From contig NW_022985166.1 in NCBI RefSeq assembly GCF_010093535.1, positions 242,380 to 306,379 on the forward strand: DNA of 64,000 bases. Direction: 5' to 3'. Both the position numbers and the translations under genes were made by a program. The first letter of the stretch is position 1. Every line of letters begins with the position of its first letter. This DNA comes from Lindgomyces ingoldianus. Lineage: Eukaryota; Ascomycota; Dothideomycetes; Pleosporales; Lindgomycetaceae. Positions 43,703 through 57,691 of this stretch are shown piece by piece. Under the pieces are notes generated by a model, which worked only from the letters and a program-made list of their open reading frames with translations, ran no database searches and was not told the DNA's origin.

Positions 43703-43919
43703 TGTAACGGCACAGGCAAGACAATGGGTCCGAATACGGTAGGAATCTACTCAGAGGCAAATGGGAGTGCGTGGGGACTCAATGACCTGGGAATCTTATT
43801 AACACCTAGAGGCCTTGTACGAAGGATATCAGAAAACTAACCAGCTAGCTAAGAGAAGAGGTGCGACTAAATACTTAGGGGGAATAGAGGTAACTGCGGG
43901 GGACAGGGTCGAGTCATGT
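43703..43919 (+). repeat. Truncated LTR, family B
   Basis: TGTAACGGCACAGG onwards, colinear with family B up to GGGTCGAGTCATG, where it stops at a TGTTACGACCC that starts another LTR-like block. The missing right end was not found downstream, in line with truncation of the element to its right at 55051. Confidence 0.88.
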
Positions 43920-44337
43920 GTTACGACCCACGATTGGACTGTAAGCTACTAACTGTCTGTGCCCCACTGTTTAAACAAACAAGGATGGAATCTCCCTGTT
44001 TTCCCGGCTGACAAGTTACGTAACTTAACAGACAAGGAATGGACAAACCTACTAGACTAATGCACGGCCGAGTGCATTGTCTAATAAGCAAGGACTGTTT
44101 GCATGCTATGCGCGTTGTGCGCGCTTATAGCTAAGGAGCATGCAAAGCATGTAACCCTATGTATATAGTTTAGGATCCTAACTACCTTTAGAAGTTGTGA
44201 TTAAAGTTTAGTTTATTATTACATAGACTAAGTAGCTGTTACAATCCTTGCTTTGGGAAGCACTTAGGTCAATGTTGTTTCCTATGATAGGACGGAGGGT
44301 AGGGGCTGACGGCAGGGTGTACAGTCCTACGTAATAG
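43920..44337. repeat. LTR-like block, probable end of gypsy-3
   Basis: Normal composition; starts TGTTACGACCC right at the break in the family B LTR and resembles 31398-31499. It contains TTTGCATGC ... GCATGCAAA inverted repeats around a GCGCG-rich core (44098-44155) and a TATA-like GTATATAG. It continues after the gypsy-2 insertion at 50927 and is probably the LTR of the minus-strand gypsy that follows. The inner border is not resolved. Confidence 0.45.
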
Positions 44338-44342
44338 CTAAT

Positions 44343-44622
44343 TGTGACGGTCCTACGCAGAGAGCTCTGTCGCGCGTCACATGACGAGCTGCCCGTGCAG
44401 CCAATCAGGATATAGGGGGTGCGACTAGCGCAACGCTATTAGTTTGCTTAGCGCTAGCGTCTTTGCTAGCGCCTTAGCGCTGTAAGCACTTCTTCTGCAG
44501 AGCTGCCCTTAAAGCTCCCTTTCTCCTCTCTATCTTAGTGTAGCTAAAATAGAGCTAACTTACTCTGCCTTACTTCCTTAGCTTTATATAGTAGTAAAAA
44601 CAGTGCTTATTATTATATTACA
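44343..44622 (+). repeat. 5' LTR of gypsy-2
   Basis: 280 bp. It contains GTCACATGAC (44376-44385), CCAAT (44401-44405) and a run of AGCGC/GCTAGCGC motifs (44425-44482), a plausible promoter. The 3' LTR carries transitions at the first two motifs. Confidence 0.93.
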
Positions 44623-47600
44623 CTAAGATTATTTTATTTAGCTAGAGAACAGTAACATAATATCTAGGTCTACTATATAGTTAGCTCTAAAAGCTTAATC
44701 TGCTAACTAACTCTTACTTAAATAAATCTGCTAGTATAACTAGGCTAAGCTTTAGTTTGTTAATAATAGCTATCTGCCTTAAAGCCCTAGTTAGGCTAGG
44801 TAACTGTAAAAGTAACACTAAGTAATAATTAGATTATTACACTTTATTAAGAAGCTTTAAGCTAGAAGCGCTGCTACTTTAGTTTAAATTAACTGTAGAG
44901 GGGGGCCTACTGTACTAACTACTACTGCAACAACGCGAAGAGAGCCGCAGGCTCTGTACAAACCCACGTACAAACCCACCACTAATTAACTATTAGCCCC
45001 ACCGTTACTAGACCTGGGGCTCACACTACACTATACCTCTGCAGACTGCTAGACCCTAGAGTAGAGGGAAGGAGCTAAGAGCACTAGAATAGAGAAGCTA
45101 TTAAAAATTAAAATGCATGTTAATTCTACTACCTAGCCTACTAGCAACGCCTATACGCCTAAACTAAGGACGCTGCTATGCTAGGCTTAGTTCTACGCTA
45201 ACAATATGTTTAAGAAGGACTACGCTATTAAAACTACGCACGCGCACGCTTAGTAAGCTAGAAAAGCACTATTATTTTAAATAAAGGCTACTACCTAGGG
45301 TACTACTAATTATAATTTAATTAGCCTCTACCTAGACCTACTAAACCTTATAGCTGTAGATTACACAGTTATAGCAAATAAGCTACTATAGTAGTTATTA
45401 AAAGTGTAAGCTTACTAAGACTACACTAATACTTTTACTAAAGTAGTTAATATAGCAGAAGCTAAGTAAGTAAAAGTTAGTAAAAAGCTATAAAAGCTTT
45501 AAAGCTTACTAAATAAAACCCTTAAACACTTAGCTAATTATAAAAATAAAGTTAAAAAACTTAAGGCTACTACTATGCTAGTGTGTAATTAATTATTTTT
45601 CTTAGATAAAGCTTATTAAGCGCTAAAAGGCACACCTACACTAACTACACTAAGAAAGTAACTATAATTTAACCTAGCTACACTAAAAACACTTAACCTC
45701 TTTTATATTAGTACTATAAGCTAGAGAGCTAGGCTAAAACTATTAGCTAAAGCAGAGGATCTGCCTAAGTTTATAAGTAAAGATAATATTAAATTTAATT
45801 ACTAAAAAGACTTTTTAATAAGTAAGCTACTTTATAACATAAACTACTTTATACTTATAAATAGTAACTTTATAAAAAAGAAAAACACTTAAGTACACTA
45901 TACTAAAAGTAAAGTAAGTAGTTAAGTACTAAGTTAACTAGTTCTTTACTTTAAAGCCTAAAAGTAGTAAAGTAAGCTAGTAACAACTAAAAATATTATA
46001 AGCTTTTTAAAAAAAAGCTTTAAAAATACTAACTAGTAAATAAAAGCTAAAACTAAGCTTTACTAGTTTAAAATAAAGCTATTTTAAGATTTTAGAGACT
46101 TTAAGGCCTAGTTTACATGCCTTATAAATAAAGCTAAGCTGCTGCTTAAGTAGTAGAAAGATAAAATCTATAACACTTTATTAAGTTAGCTTTAAGTATA
46201 TATAAAAACTTACTATAATAACTTAATAGTTAGCTTCTTTAATTATATAAAGTAAGCCTACTAGATATTCTTTTTACTGCAGAGATCTACTATAGAGTTA
46301 AGCGCGCAACGCGCGCAGAGAGGTAAAAAAAAGCTTATGTGTTAAAACATTCTTTAACTTACTACTACTACTACTGCCTTAATAACTCTAGTAACACCCT
46401 AAGCGTAGGCAGCTTTAATAAAGGATGCTATAACCTGCTACTTATGCTATTAGCTAGGATATATAAGTTATAACTGCTCTTACACCTGTGCTAAGAGTAA
46501 GGCTATAGAAGCAGCGCAGGAGCTAGACACTGTAAGCTCTAGTAAGGACAGTAAATTAAAAAAAAACTTACTTTAAAGAAAGTTTTCTTCTTAAAGTTAA
46601 TAAATAAAGCGCTAGCACAAAAGCTACGCAAGCTGCTATTTAGTAGTAAGCCTTTTATGCTGCCCTACTGCGTCTCTGCTAGAGAAATTACTGTACACTT
46701 AAATAGTCTTATTAACATAGAGGCTAGCAGCTATAATCTAATCTACCTATAACACCTACAGACAATCTAGAAGCACTTACAGCCTAAAATGCTTAGCATT
46801 AAGTCTATCTTTATTATAAAATATAATAATTAACTAAACAGACAGGTAGATAAGTACTTTTACATAAATCTAGTAATTAATAGCTACTAGCTGCCTACAC
46901 TCTTTATCCTCTATAACACAGGCTATTATAACTTAATTATAGGCTATAAAGTTTTTAAAAAGGCTAGTGTTTAAATTAACTATAAGAAATAATTAATTTA
47001 GTAGCTAAATAATAATTAAATATAGGACTATAAGTATAATATTATTATCTTTATATGTAGTGTGTTTTTATAGATTAACTAATCTTATTAAGTAGACACT
47101 AACTAATAAAATAAGTTTATAAAGATATTAAAAATTAATTAATACTAACCTTAATTAACTTAAAAGCATAATTAGTAGTAGAACTTAAAAAAAATAAAAA
47201 AGTAACTTAATCTTTAACTAATACCCCCTAGTGCTAATTAAGCGCGCTAATGTTAACTAGCTGTATCTAAAAAAGCACTTGCTAAGGTAGAGCTAAAAGT
47301 AAACATAATTAACACTGCTACATTTATGCTACATGTAAAGCGCAGAGACATTATAATTAGATATATTAGTGTCTATAAAGTTAATTAACTAATTAAGGAC
47401 TACTAAGCACCTGTAATAGTTAATTCTAAGAATAAGCTCTAACAGCTAATGCTTAAGAAGTTACTATCCCCTGCGTACGCTAGAGCTACGCTAGCTTACT
47501 TTTTAAAAAGAGACTTAGATAAACTGCTGCTACACTAACCTAGTGTTAACTATAATATTAAGCTAATAGTAGAGAACACTTTATTAAGCAGCCTACTATA

Positions 47601-50600
47601 CAGCATGTCTCTAGAGCAGCTTAGGCTAGTTAAGGACTATCTAGACAACCACCTGCAACGTGGATTTATTACGCACAGCAACACTAGCTACGCTTCTCTA
47701 GTCTTGTTTACTAAGAAGCTAAAAAAAGGGTAGAGGTTCTATGTAGACTATTATAAGCTTAATATAATTATAAAAAAAAATGCTTACTTAATACCCCTAA
47801 TTTAAAAGACGCTTATGCAGCTAGCTATAGCTAAAGTCTTTACTAAGCTTAATATATAATAGGTGTTTTATTACATTTAGCTTACTAAAAAGGTTAAGGA
47901 CCTAACTACCTTCTAAACACACTATAGCAACTATAAGTATTATGTGCTGCTTTTTAAACTCTATAACAGCTTTATAACTTTTTAGTAATATATTAATTAA
48001 GTTTTATATAGCCTACTTAATAACTTTTATATAGCTTACTTTAATAACATCTTAATTTACTTAGATAACTTTTTATAGCATAAGGCATATGTTGCTAAGG
48101 TTTTACATTATCTATAAAACACTAGCTTATAAATTAACCTTAAAAAAAGTAAATTTATAGTTACTAAGATAAAATTCTTAAGTTTTATTATTAGTATAAA
48201 TAAAATCTGCAAGAACTTTACTAAGGTAGCTGCTATTTAAGACTAGCTTATACTAACCTTAATTAAGAGCCTATAGTTGTTCCTAGGGTTCTGTAACTTC
48301 TACTGCGCCTTCTTTAAGAACTATAGTTACATTATATAGCTACTTATAAAGCTGCTTAAGCATAGCGCCTAGTATTCTTTAAAAGAGCATAAGTTAGCTG
48401 CATTTAAGCACACTAAAAACTTTATGCTATTAAATAACATCTTTACGCACTACTTACTAAATTATAAAATGTGTATAGAGACTAACATAAGTAACAGAGT
48501 TATTACAAAAGTACTATTATAGCTATAGAACAACAGCATCTAGCGCTCTATAGCGTTCTACTCTAAGACTATAAGCCTGCTGCAGATAAACTATAACATA
48601 TATAATAAAAAAATGCTTATAGTTATCTAAGGCTTATAAAAGTAGTAAGTGTAGCTAATAAGCCTATAATAAGATAAGCTATTTATAGTAATTACTAACT
48701 ACTAAGCTCTTAAGTACTTTACTGTTAAGTGTAAGCTTACTTTTTACTAGATGTAATAAGCTATACTAATAGCAGACTTTAACCTTACACTAACCTACTA
48801 CCTAGGCACTGCTAACATTATTGCAGATGTGCTATTAAAAAAGTAAAAAGAGCTTAAAACATAGAAAGAAAAAAATAAAGCTACTTATATATACTTTTTT
48901 TTAAGCTAGAAGTAGATTAGTGTTAGTTTTATTACTTAATTACGCGCAGCTTTATAGAGCACCCTTTTACTAAATAAAAAGCTTATAAAGCTGCTGCTAA
49001 TAAATTAACTATATAAGCTTATTAATTAGATTCTAGATGCTAATTAGAATTATAAAAGCTTATAATACTACTATAATAAAGCATAGAATCTTAGCTTATA
49101 ATAAAAGCTTAATGCTAAGGGCCTACTACTAAAGAAAAGAAAGCTTATAGTCTTAGCTGTCTAGTTTCTAAAAACTTACTTTATTTACACTGTTTACGCA
49201 ATGTAACTTACTGCACATCTTAGAACTAGAAAAATAACTAAGCTGCTATGTAAGTAGTACTACTAGCTAAGCATAAGCTAAGACATTAAAACTTACATTA
49301 GCGCTTATAAGGCTTATTAGTAGAGCTATATCTTTTAAGATAAGACCTTAGGGCTTTTTAAGCTACTACTAATACCTAAGTAAGTATAGCAAAATATTTT
49401 TATAAATTTTAAGTTATTTCTACCTAATTAAGCTAGCTATAATAACGTGTTTATTATAGTAGACTGTCTAAGTAAGCGCTGCTTCTTACTACTATGCTAT
49501 AAGACTATTACTGCTGTAGAGGCTGTAGACCTATACTATTACTATATCTAGCGTGTTTATAGACCCCTTTAATTAATTATCTCTAACTATAGACTATAGT
49601 TTACCTCTGTATTTATAGACAAGCTTTACTACTTTACTAGTGTTAAATAAAAGCTTTTTATACTCTACTATTCTTAGACTAACAGCAACATAGAGGTGCT
49701 AAATTAGTATATTAACTAGTAACTATGTCTATTTATTAATTACTTTTAGGACAACTAGTTAGACCTGCTGCCCTGCATAGACTAGGCTTAAGCATCTCTA
49801 CTGCATAAGACAACAGGGTTATTACTATTTAAAATTAAGTTTAGCTATTGTCTAACACACTACTAGGACTAGAAGGCATATATAAGATGCTTACTAACTA
49901 TGCTAAAGCAGATTTTACATAAGAAGGCTTAAAGCTATACTAAGCTTTACTATAACACTATATAATAAGTAATTAAGATTGTAAAGAAGGGCATTACTTA
50001 AGCCTAAAAGTAGTAAGCAGCTTAGGTAAATAAAAAGTAGTATAAGCCTAACTTTATAGTAAGTAATAAAGTATATATAACCTTTAAAGGCTTTACTACA
50101 GAGCGCCCTAGCTAGAAGCTTAACTAGTAGATGTACAGGCCCTATCTAATTATAGGCATAAGAGGTTATTTGTACTAGCTTAAGCTCCCCCTGTACATAA
50201 GAATGCACAACGTCTTCTACATAGACTGCCTACAGCAGGCAGCACCTACAACGCTGCTAGGTTAGGTTAAGCTCTTAAAGAAGCTAATTAAGGTTAACAG
50301 TTACTCTAAGTAGTAGGTTTAGAACATTCTAGATAGTCACATCTACTACAGGCGTCTCTAATACTAAGCCTTATAAGTAGGCTATGATCCTAACCCTACC
50401 TAGTATAATGCTAACAGATTCCTTAGAGCTCTGCATAAGGTAAGGGACTTCTACTAAGCATATCCTACTAAGCCTAGTCTGCCAGCGCGACTAGACGCCT
50501 AGTTGCAAGCATATAAAAAAGGTAAGAATATAGAACTTATAAAGGTTAATAATTAACCTGCGCTAAGGTCTTAACTAGTTTAAAGACTAACATAAAAGTG

Positions 50601-50646
50601 CTAAACTACCTAGTCTTAAAGACAAGACTGCCTTAGAAGAGGGTAA

Positions 50647-50921
50647 TGTAACAGTCCTACGCAGAGAGCTCTGTCGCGCGTCACATAACAAGCTGCCTGT
50701 GCAGCTAATTAGGATATAGGGGGTGTGACTAGCGCAACGCTATTAGTTTGCTTAGCGCTAGCGTCCTTGCTAGCGCCTTAGCGCTGTAAGCACTTCTTCT
50801 GCAGAGCTGCCCTTAAAGCTCCCTTTCTCCTCTCTATCTTAGTGTAGCTGAAATAGAGCCGACCTACTCTGCCTTGCTTCCCCAGCTCTATACAGTAGTA
50901 GAGACAGTGCTTGTCATCACA
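50647..50921 (+). repeat. 3' LTR of gypsy-2
   Basis: 275 bp, TGTAACAGTCC to GTCATCACA. The AGCGC-rich core is intact. Each LTR carries its own transitions: the 3' LTR is altered at the 5' end, the 5' LTR at the 3' end. Confidence 0.93.
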
Positions 50922-50926
50922 CTAAT

Positions 50927-53900
50927 GGGCTAATAGAGTAGGGAAGAGCGACTAGATCATGGTTTGTCCATATAGCAGCAGTATAGTGGCTAGGTCAAAC
51001 AGTCCTGTTAGACAGGGTTAGAGGTATATATGTTGCAAGATATATAAATAGTATTACAGCTCTTTAGAAAGCTAAATGCTTCTTAGTTTATATAAAGAAT
51101 AAACTAAATATTAAACATACCTTTTTAAAGTTATTTAAAGTTAGAACTATATACATGTCTAATAGTGCTAAGAATAAGTTAGATAAGTTTACTAAGTTTA
51201 TAGCATAGTAAACTTACCTAACTTGTTAAACTTATTTAACTTACAGCCTATTCTTTTATTAGATAATGCATTCCTCTGTAATTATAGACAGCTGCGCTGC
51301 CTCTGCATCCTCTAATTAGTTTATAAACAAGTCCTGCTCTAACCTAGCTAGATTATAGAGTACTTTAGGTAGAGTTACGCTAGTCTAACTATAGACTGTA
51401 ACACGCTGCTTTCTCTCTCTAGCAGCGTCCTTGCTGCTCTGCTTACACAACTACATTAGTAAAAGTTTATTTATAAAGTAGGTGCCTACCTGCTAAAAGG
51501 CGTCTATAATATCTATCTTTTTTATGCTAAATAGCTTACTAGCTTTATTTATCTTCTTATCTGTACACTACCCTTTATTTTAATCCTCTTTATTAAATAA
51601 AAATAAAACTCTATAATACTTGCTAGTTATTAGAGTTATTTTATATGTTAACATTATTCTTAAATAAGTGTGTAGAGTGTGTAAAGAAGAATAACTAGTG
51701 CAATGCTTTTATTTCTAACACTGCTTAAAATTAGTTAAAGAAAAAAAAAGCTTTTATAATTTACTAAGGCTATAAAGGCTTAGAAGTAAAAGCTTTTAAA
51801 AAAGTAAATAAAATAAATCTGTTTACTATAAAAAATAGTAAAGGCAAAAAAAAGAGAGCGTTCTAAATAGAATTATATCTAAAAATTACTAGATTTGCTA
51901 GAAGCTTATTACACGCAGTTCTTAAAGAGGGATCTCTTCTTCTTAGACAAAATAGCAGCTCTTAAGGCAGCAGTAGAGGGTTAGTTACCTCTCTAACCCC
52001 TTTCTATAAGTACTTGTCTCTAAAGGCTACTGCTATCTAATAATAACATAGCTATTTTTTTAAGTTAGGTGCTTTATTACTTAGCTAGTTCCTTTTAGAA
52101 GAGTTTAGAGGTACTTCTGCACTAACTATTGCACATTCTATAAGTTCTTAGCTAGTTTTTAAGTGTTTTTACTAGTAAGCTATCTAAACTATTTTACTAA
52201 AAAAAAAATTTTTTTTTAATTACTAATAATCTGTTTTACTTTATACTTTGTTTCTGTTTCTTTCTATCTTTACATTAATAAAGGAATTTCCTTAGGCACC
52301 TTTTTTAGCCTAAAAAATGTAAAACTATAGGTGTATTTTTATATGCGTAGGAAGGTTTAGCTTACAGTTATTATATTAAGTTTAAAGAACTTTATAAGGT
52401 TTTATCCTTCTTTCTATAAGCTTTCTAGAGAGTTAGAATATCTTAAGATTTTTTATTTTAAAGTATATGTAGTCTTTAGAATAAATTTTTAGTCTAGGTT
52501 ATTATGTTTAATTTGCATTTTATTCTATTATCTTTTAACTAGATTTAGCTTTAAATGCTAATTTTTTATGTATAATTTATAGGCTTAATAATTAGTTAAT
52601 TAATTCTAGCAGGTTTATAGGCTAATTTCTATAAAGTGCAAAGTAAGGATAATAACTAAAATTTACTTATATCAGGTTTCTTTTTTTTTTTAGCAGAATC
52701 TACTATATTAATAGCAAGCCACGCTATTAGAAGCTATTTTACCTACTTATTCTAGCTATGTAAAACATACTTTCTTAAGTATCTTTTTACTTTAGTGTTT
52801 ACTTATTTAGTCTAACTATCTATTTACAGGTAGTACGCTGTAGATAATTTATATGTTATACTAAAGTGCCTTATAGCTGCTCTCTAAAATTTGCTAGTAA
52901 ATAGCTTATTTTTATTAAAGATAATAATCTAGAGGCATTTATATACTAAAACTATATTTTATTTAAGTTTATATATAAATTTCTTAGCTATAATAGTTTT
53001 TTTTAATAGCTATATATATAAATACTTTATAGTTTTGCTAAAGGCTACTGTTATTATATTACACATTCTTTCTATGCTAGGTTTCTTTAATAGAGGAAGT
53101 CTTATTATAAAGTTTATAGTTAGTAATTATTATCTATAGCTGCTTTAGAGCTTTAATTAGTTAAAGATATTTATATGTTTTATACCTTTAGAGGTTGTTT
53201 TTATTGCATATATTACACTCTTTAAGTACTTCTATGCAAAGTTGCTTTATCTTAAGTACTAGTTAAAATATAGCTGCCTTTAGCTTTCTCTAGAGGGTGC
53301 TAATTCTAGAGTGCTTAAATATTAAAGATTTATAGTATTTACAGATTAAGTTTTTCTATTCTTATTTAGTTATTATAAGCGCACAGAATTCTTTTATAGG
53401 CCTAGGTCTATTATACACTAGTCCTTTTTTATTTCTTTAAAAAAGGTAAATTTTTTATTTCTTTTTTTTTCTTTATTAAAGTAATTAGGTTTTTAGCTAA
53501 AGGTGTTAGCTTATTAGTTTTATGCTCCTAGAACATGCTTAATAATGTAATTAAACTAGGCAAGTTCTATTGCTTATAATACATGCATTAGTAATAGTTT
53601 CTTTATAGTTAGAAATATAACTAAGTTTACATAGTCTATTATAATGTTAAAATATTTTCCTATTCTGTGCAATTCTATTACCTATATTTATACTACATTA
53701 AGTATTACTTTTAGTTCCTTGTTAGGTATAATATAGTTTACTTTAGCCCCTAAGAATTTTGCTAAGTAATATGCTACTAGGTGCTATTTCTTATCTTCTT
53801 ATTTCTAGTAGAAGGCTGCGCTACTTGCTCTTAAAAACGCGTTTATATAGATCTTTATGTCTAGCCTTAGGTTATATATTTATAGTACTATTTTAATAGT

Positions 53901-55051
53901 TACAGCTTATTTTAATATTTTAAAAGTGTTATTTATTTATAGGGTTTAAATAAATTTCATAATTACTTATTCTTTTATAGTTATGTTAGTTAATAGTAGA
54001 GTAATTTTTAAGTAATTTTTAATTATTTATCTAATATATCTAGATAATCTAAGGAATCTCTTAACTTTCTTAACTATTATAAGTTTTAGCTATTCTAAGA
54101 CTTTCTATATTTTCGTAAAGCTAATTTTAATTTTATTACTATTAATTACAAATCCTAAGTACTCTGTTTTAGTAACATAGAATTTACATTTAGATAACTG
54201 CAGGTAGAGTCTGTATTCTTATAACTTTTCTAAGACCTTCTGTACTTTCTGTATATAGTCCTCTAGGCTGTTTTTTATATAGATAAGGACATTATCTAAA
54301 TATACTAACATAAAGACATTAAGGTATAAGTTTAAAGCTATATTAATAATTCTCTAAAAATATTGCTAAGGCATTTATTAAGCTAAATAGTATTACTAGT
54401 AGTTTATACAGTCTTTATAAAGTTTAAAAGGCTGTTAGCTATTTATCTTTTTTTTATATATATTTTATTAAACCTATCTTGTACATTAAACTTTATAAAG
54501 TACTTTATTTCTTTTAGTTAGTTTATAATGTTTTATATAATTAAAAAAGAAAACTAGTCTTAAATTATGTTATTATTTAAAGTTTAATAGTCTTAATAGA
54601 CTTAGATTTTTTCTTCCTTCTTTTTTATAAAGGCTACTGCTAAAGCTACTAGGCTGTAGCTTTTTTAAATATAGCCTTATACTAACATTTAGTTAACATA
54701 TTCCTATAGAGCTTCCTTTTATACTTTTATTAGAGGACAGAGCCTGTAGGTCTTTAGGTTAGAATCCTTTATTAGGTTTATAGCGTAGTTCTATAGTTAG
54801 TGCAGAGGCAGTTCTTCTAGATCTTTAGGTGTCTTAAATATGTCCTTATAGTTCTTATATTTAGTAGGGATAGCATGTTCCTTCTAGATCTTATAAATAC
54901 TAATTTATTTTATATCTTTATTAGCTTTAAGTTTTTTATAAAAAACTTTCTTTAGTTTTTTTTTATAACTTTTATTACTCTAGCTTTTAGTTTTTAGTAA
55001 GAGAATTTCTAAAGTTTTTATTTTTTAGAGTAGTAGCTGCTACTTTACTTT
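50927..55051 (-). mobile_element. Ty3/gypsy remnant on the minus strand (gypsy-3), 5' part lost
   Basis: The reverse complement of 54240-54330 reads LYLNVFMLVYLDNVLIYIKNS, the reverse transcriptase palm with the second Asp of YIDD as Asn (54281-54306). RNase H and integrase must lie at lower coordinates; the region to about 51500 is compatible but too mutated to delimit. 50927-51250 is probably non-coding 3' sequence or LTR continuing from 43920-44337. Gag and protease are missing: the element is cut at 55051 by a family A LTR. gypsy-2 inserted into its 3' end. Confidence 0.75.
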
Positions 55052-55380
55052 TGTTAGATTGAAGCACTGTTTCTAGGCTTCCTGAGATGAATGATGGGTT
55101 TGAATATGATGTATGATGATGATTGATTGTATCCGTTTTTTTATCCTTTTTTCTGCTCTGCTCGTGTTGCTCGGCTTTTGTTTTTCCGGTCCGAGTCCCT
55201 CGCGCACTAGCCCTATGCGCGACTAGCTTGCAACATGCTGCAATTTGCTACAGAATATTGCAAAATGCTGCAACATGCAGCAATTTGCAGCAACATACTG
55301 TTTAAGCTTATTGCTTGTACTATGTAGCAGCTTTTGTCCAGCGTTCCTCCTGTCTTGACAGTAGGTGCGCATATCTGACA
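55052..55380 (-). repeat. LTR, family A: 3' LTR of copia-3
   Basis: Reverse of TGTCAGATATGCGC...ATCTAACA, 329 bp, with about seven 10 bp TTGCAGCA units (55226-55295). On the minus strand it is directly preceded by the purine tract CTAAGGGGGTG and the RNase H end of a copia element, so it is that element's 3' LTR. This identifies family A as a copia LTR. No 5 bp duplication is seen, as expected if the other end is lost. Confidence 0.88.
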
Positions 55381-57691
55381 CACCCCCTTAGCTTAGACAT
55401 GCTTTAAGCTGGTTCCTAATTGCGCAACCTTAGTATGCTTCTAGGGCTTCTATTCTTGCTTTAATTTCTTCTATATCTGCTTCCTAACTAACTATCCTCT
55501 CCCTAACGTTAACTAGCTGAATTTGCTAAAGAAAGCTTAGCTATTTGCTAGCTAGAAGCGCTTTAGTAAGTCTGTCTGCAAGCATCTTACTAGAGGGGAC
55601 ATAAACAACCTTAATTGTTTGTTAAGAGACTTCCTGTTAAAGCTTAGTTTAAAGTTAAGATATCTTTTTATTTACTAGTTAAATTATCTGCTTATTATTA
55701 CACTAAATTATAATAGTTAAATTAGGCAGCTTAACTTATAGTTTATTAAAAAGTATTCTTATAAACATAGCTTTCTTAGTAACTTAAGACTAGTGTAAGT
55801 AATTTTAATTCTGTTATTAATGTTATAACTATATTTTATTTATTTAATTACTATGTAATCTATCTGCTAAATAGTTAAATAACATAGCTCTAAGAGCTCT
55901 TTTTATTTAGTGTATTATCTATAAATAACGCATTGCTTACTACTATAAAGTAGTCTTTTTCTTTTAATTAAAGTGCGTACGTCTGTGTTGCATGTAGGTA
56001 CAGGATAACTAAATTAGCTGCATTCTAATAGTTAGATGTAGGATTTATAAGAAACTGTGTAAGGCGTAATGTAGTAAAGGTAATGTCTAGTTTTATAGTA
56101 ACTACTGTAAAGAGTAGAGATCTAATTTTCTACTAATATTAATTTACTTTTAATAGGGTTATAAAACTAGATTACAGCATAAGTTTAATCCTACTTATAG
56201 GTGTAGCATGCTGCAGGTTTTTTCTATTAGCTAGCCTAGCTATCTTATTAATATATAAGGCTTATAACAGCTAAATTATTTATTACTATTAATCTCTAAT
56301 AATTTTAACTTCTAAGAACTATTATAAGTCCTTACCTTTTATTAAAGTATACTTCTCTTATAACTAGTCTACTATATGCTGTGCATTTACTTTAAAGCTT
56401 TTTTTATACACAACAATAAAGTTGTCTATATAAAAAAAGATAAATATTCTAGCTTTAGTTATGTAGTAGGGTTTATATAGAATAGCTAAGAACTTAAGGC
56501 CTTTAAAAGTTATTATAAAATAGTGTTGCTAGAGTAAAGAAGAAATTTATAGGCTATATAGTGCCTTTTAAAGCTTTAGTATTATACCTAGTTTTTAATA
56601 GCTTCTTAGCATCTGCATGTAGATATTGCAGTTAATTGCTGCATGTATAAACATATTAGTTATATTATATTATTTAATCTTTAGGTTAAAGTGTGTAGAT
56701 ATTGCTATTAGCATTTAAAATAAGCATCCTGCTAGGGTAGCAGCGTAGGTATCTTATATAGTAATGTTTCTTTATTAATTACTATAAACTACTAGTTACA
56801 CCTTACATCTTTGCAATCTATAGTGCTTATTAAGCTTATAGGTGTACACCTACATATAATCTAGAATCTACTGTCTAGCTACCTTAATTAGCTTTGTCTA
56901 GACCTCTGTTTAGAATTTTATTATCTAGTAACTATCTAAGTGCGTTCTTTCTGCTGCCTTAAACATTTTATGTAGAAAGTGCTTTTTTAGTTACTTTTAG
57001 GTTAATAATAAAAGTAGCAGCTAGCTTCTATAAAGTGTTTTTTTTTAAATAGCATTTTTATTAGTGCTGCTTTATCTAGTGTCTTACTACTATGCTTTTT
57101 TACACTTTTAAATTTTATGCTAGCTATAAAAGCTATAGCCTATAGTATAGTCTTTAAAAACCTTATTTAGCTTAGCTTTAGTGCAGCTTTAGCTATTAAC
57201 AGCATAAGTAATGCTGCAGGTAGCAGAGTATTTAAAGAAGATAAATAGTTATCTCTAATTTTTTTTCTCTTAATAGTAGCCTAGTAGGTCTACTTTAATA
57301 AAATTTAATATATTATTTATAGTGTTATCTTTATAAAACAACTTTGTCTTTAGCTAATAACTAGGTGTTAGAAGCTTAATTATTCTAATATATATAGTAA
57401 TTTTTTTTACTATGTTATGTATAAGGTTATTTATTAGGTCTTTAAGCTTACTACTAAAAATTAAGTGTTTATTAAAAATAATGTTACATATATAAATTAC
57501 TTTTACTAGTAGTAGTATCTATATATAGTAGATGTTTAATAATTAGTACCTAACTAGATATCTAATCTACGCCTTTAGGTCTAGCCTCTATAGCTTAAAT
57601 TTATTTTAATGTGTATTATTAGTTATTATAAATACTTTATAGCTATAAGCTTTTAAATTAATATAATAACTTTATTATTTAAAGCTACTTA

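Larger units (their letters stand above)
44343..50921 (+). mobile_element. Chromodomain Ty3/gypsy retrotransposon gypsy-2, complete but dead (6.58 kb)
   Basis: LTRs 44343-44622 and 50647-50921, perfect duplications CTAAT (44338-44342, 50922-50926), purine tract AGAAGAGGG before the 3' LTR. Read through stops on the plus strand: gag with a CCHC knuckle at 46436-46477 whose His codon now reads Tyr (CYLCYQLGYISYNC); reverse transcriptase near 47700-48250 (FYVDY-KLN; the box near 48037 reads YFNN instead of YIDD); RNase H near 48520-48850; integrase core near 49430-49800; and a C-terminal chromodomain near 50290-50470 (ILDSHIYYRRLQYQALQVGYD). Chromoviruses use this domain to target heterochromatin, which fits the neighbourhood. 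The body is strongly RIP-mutated, the LTRs much less. Confidence 0.93.
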
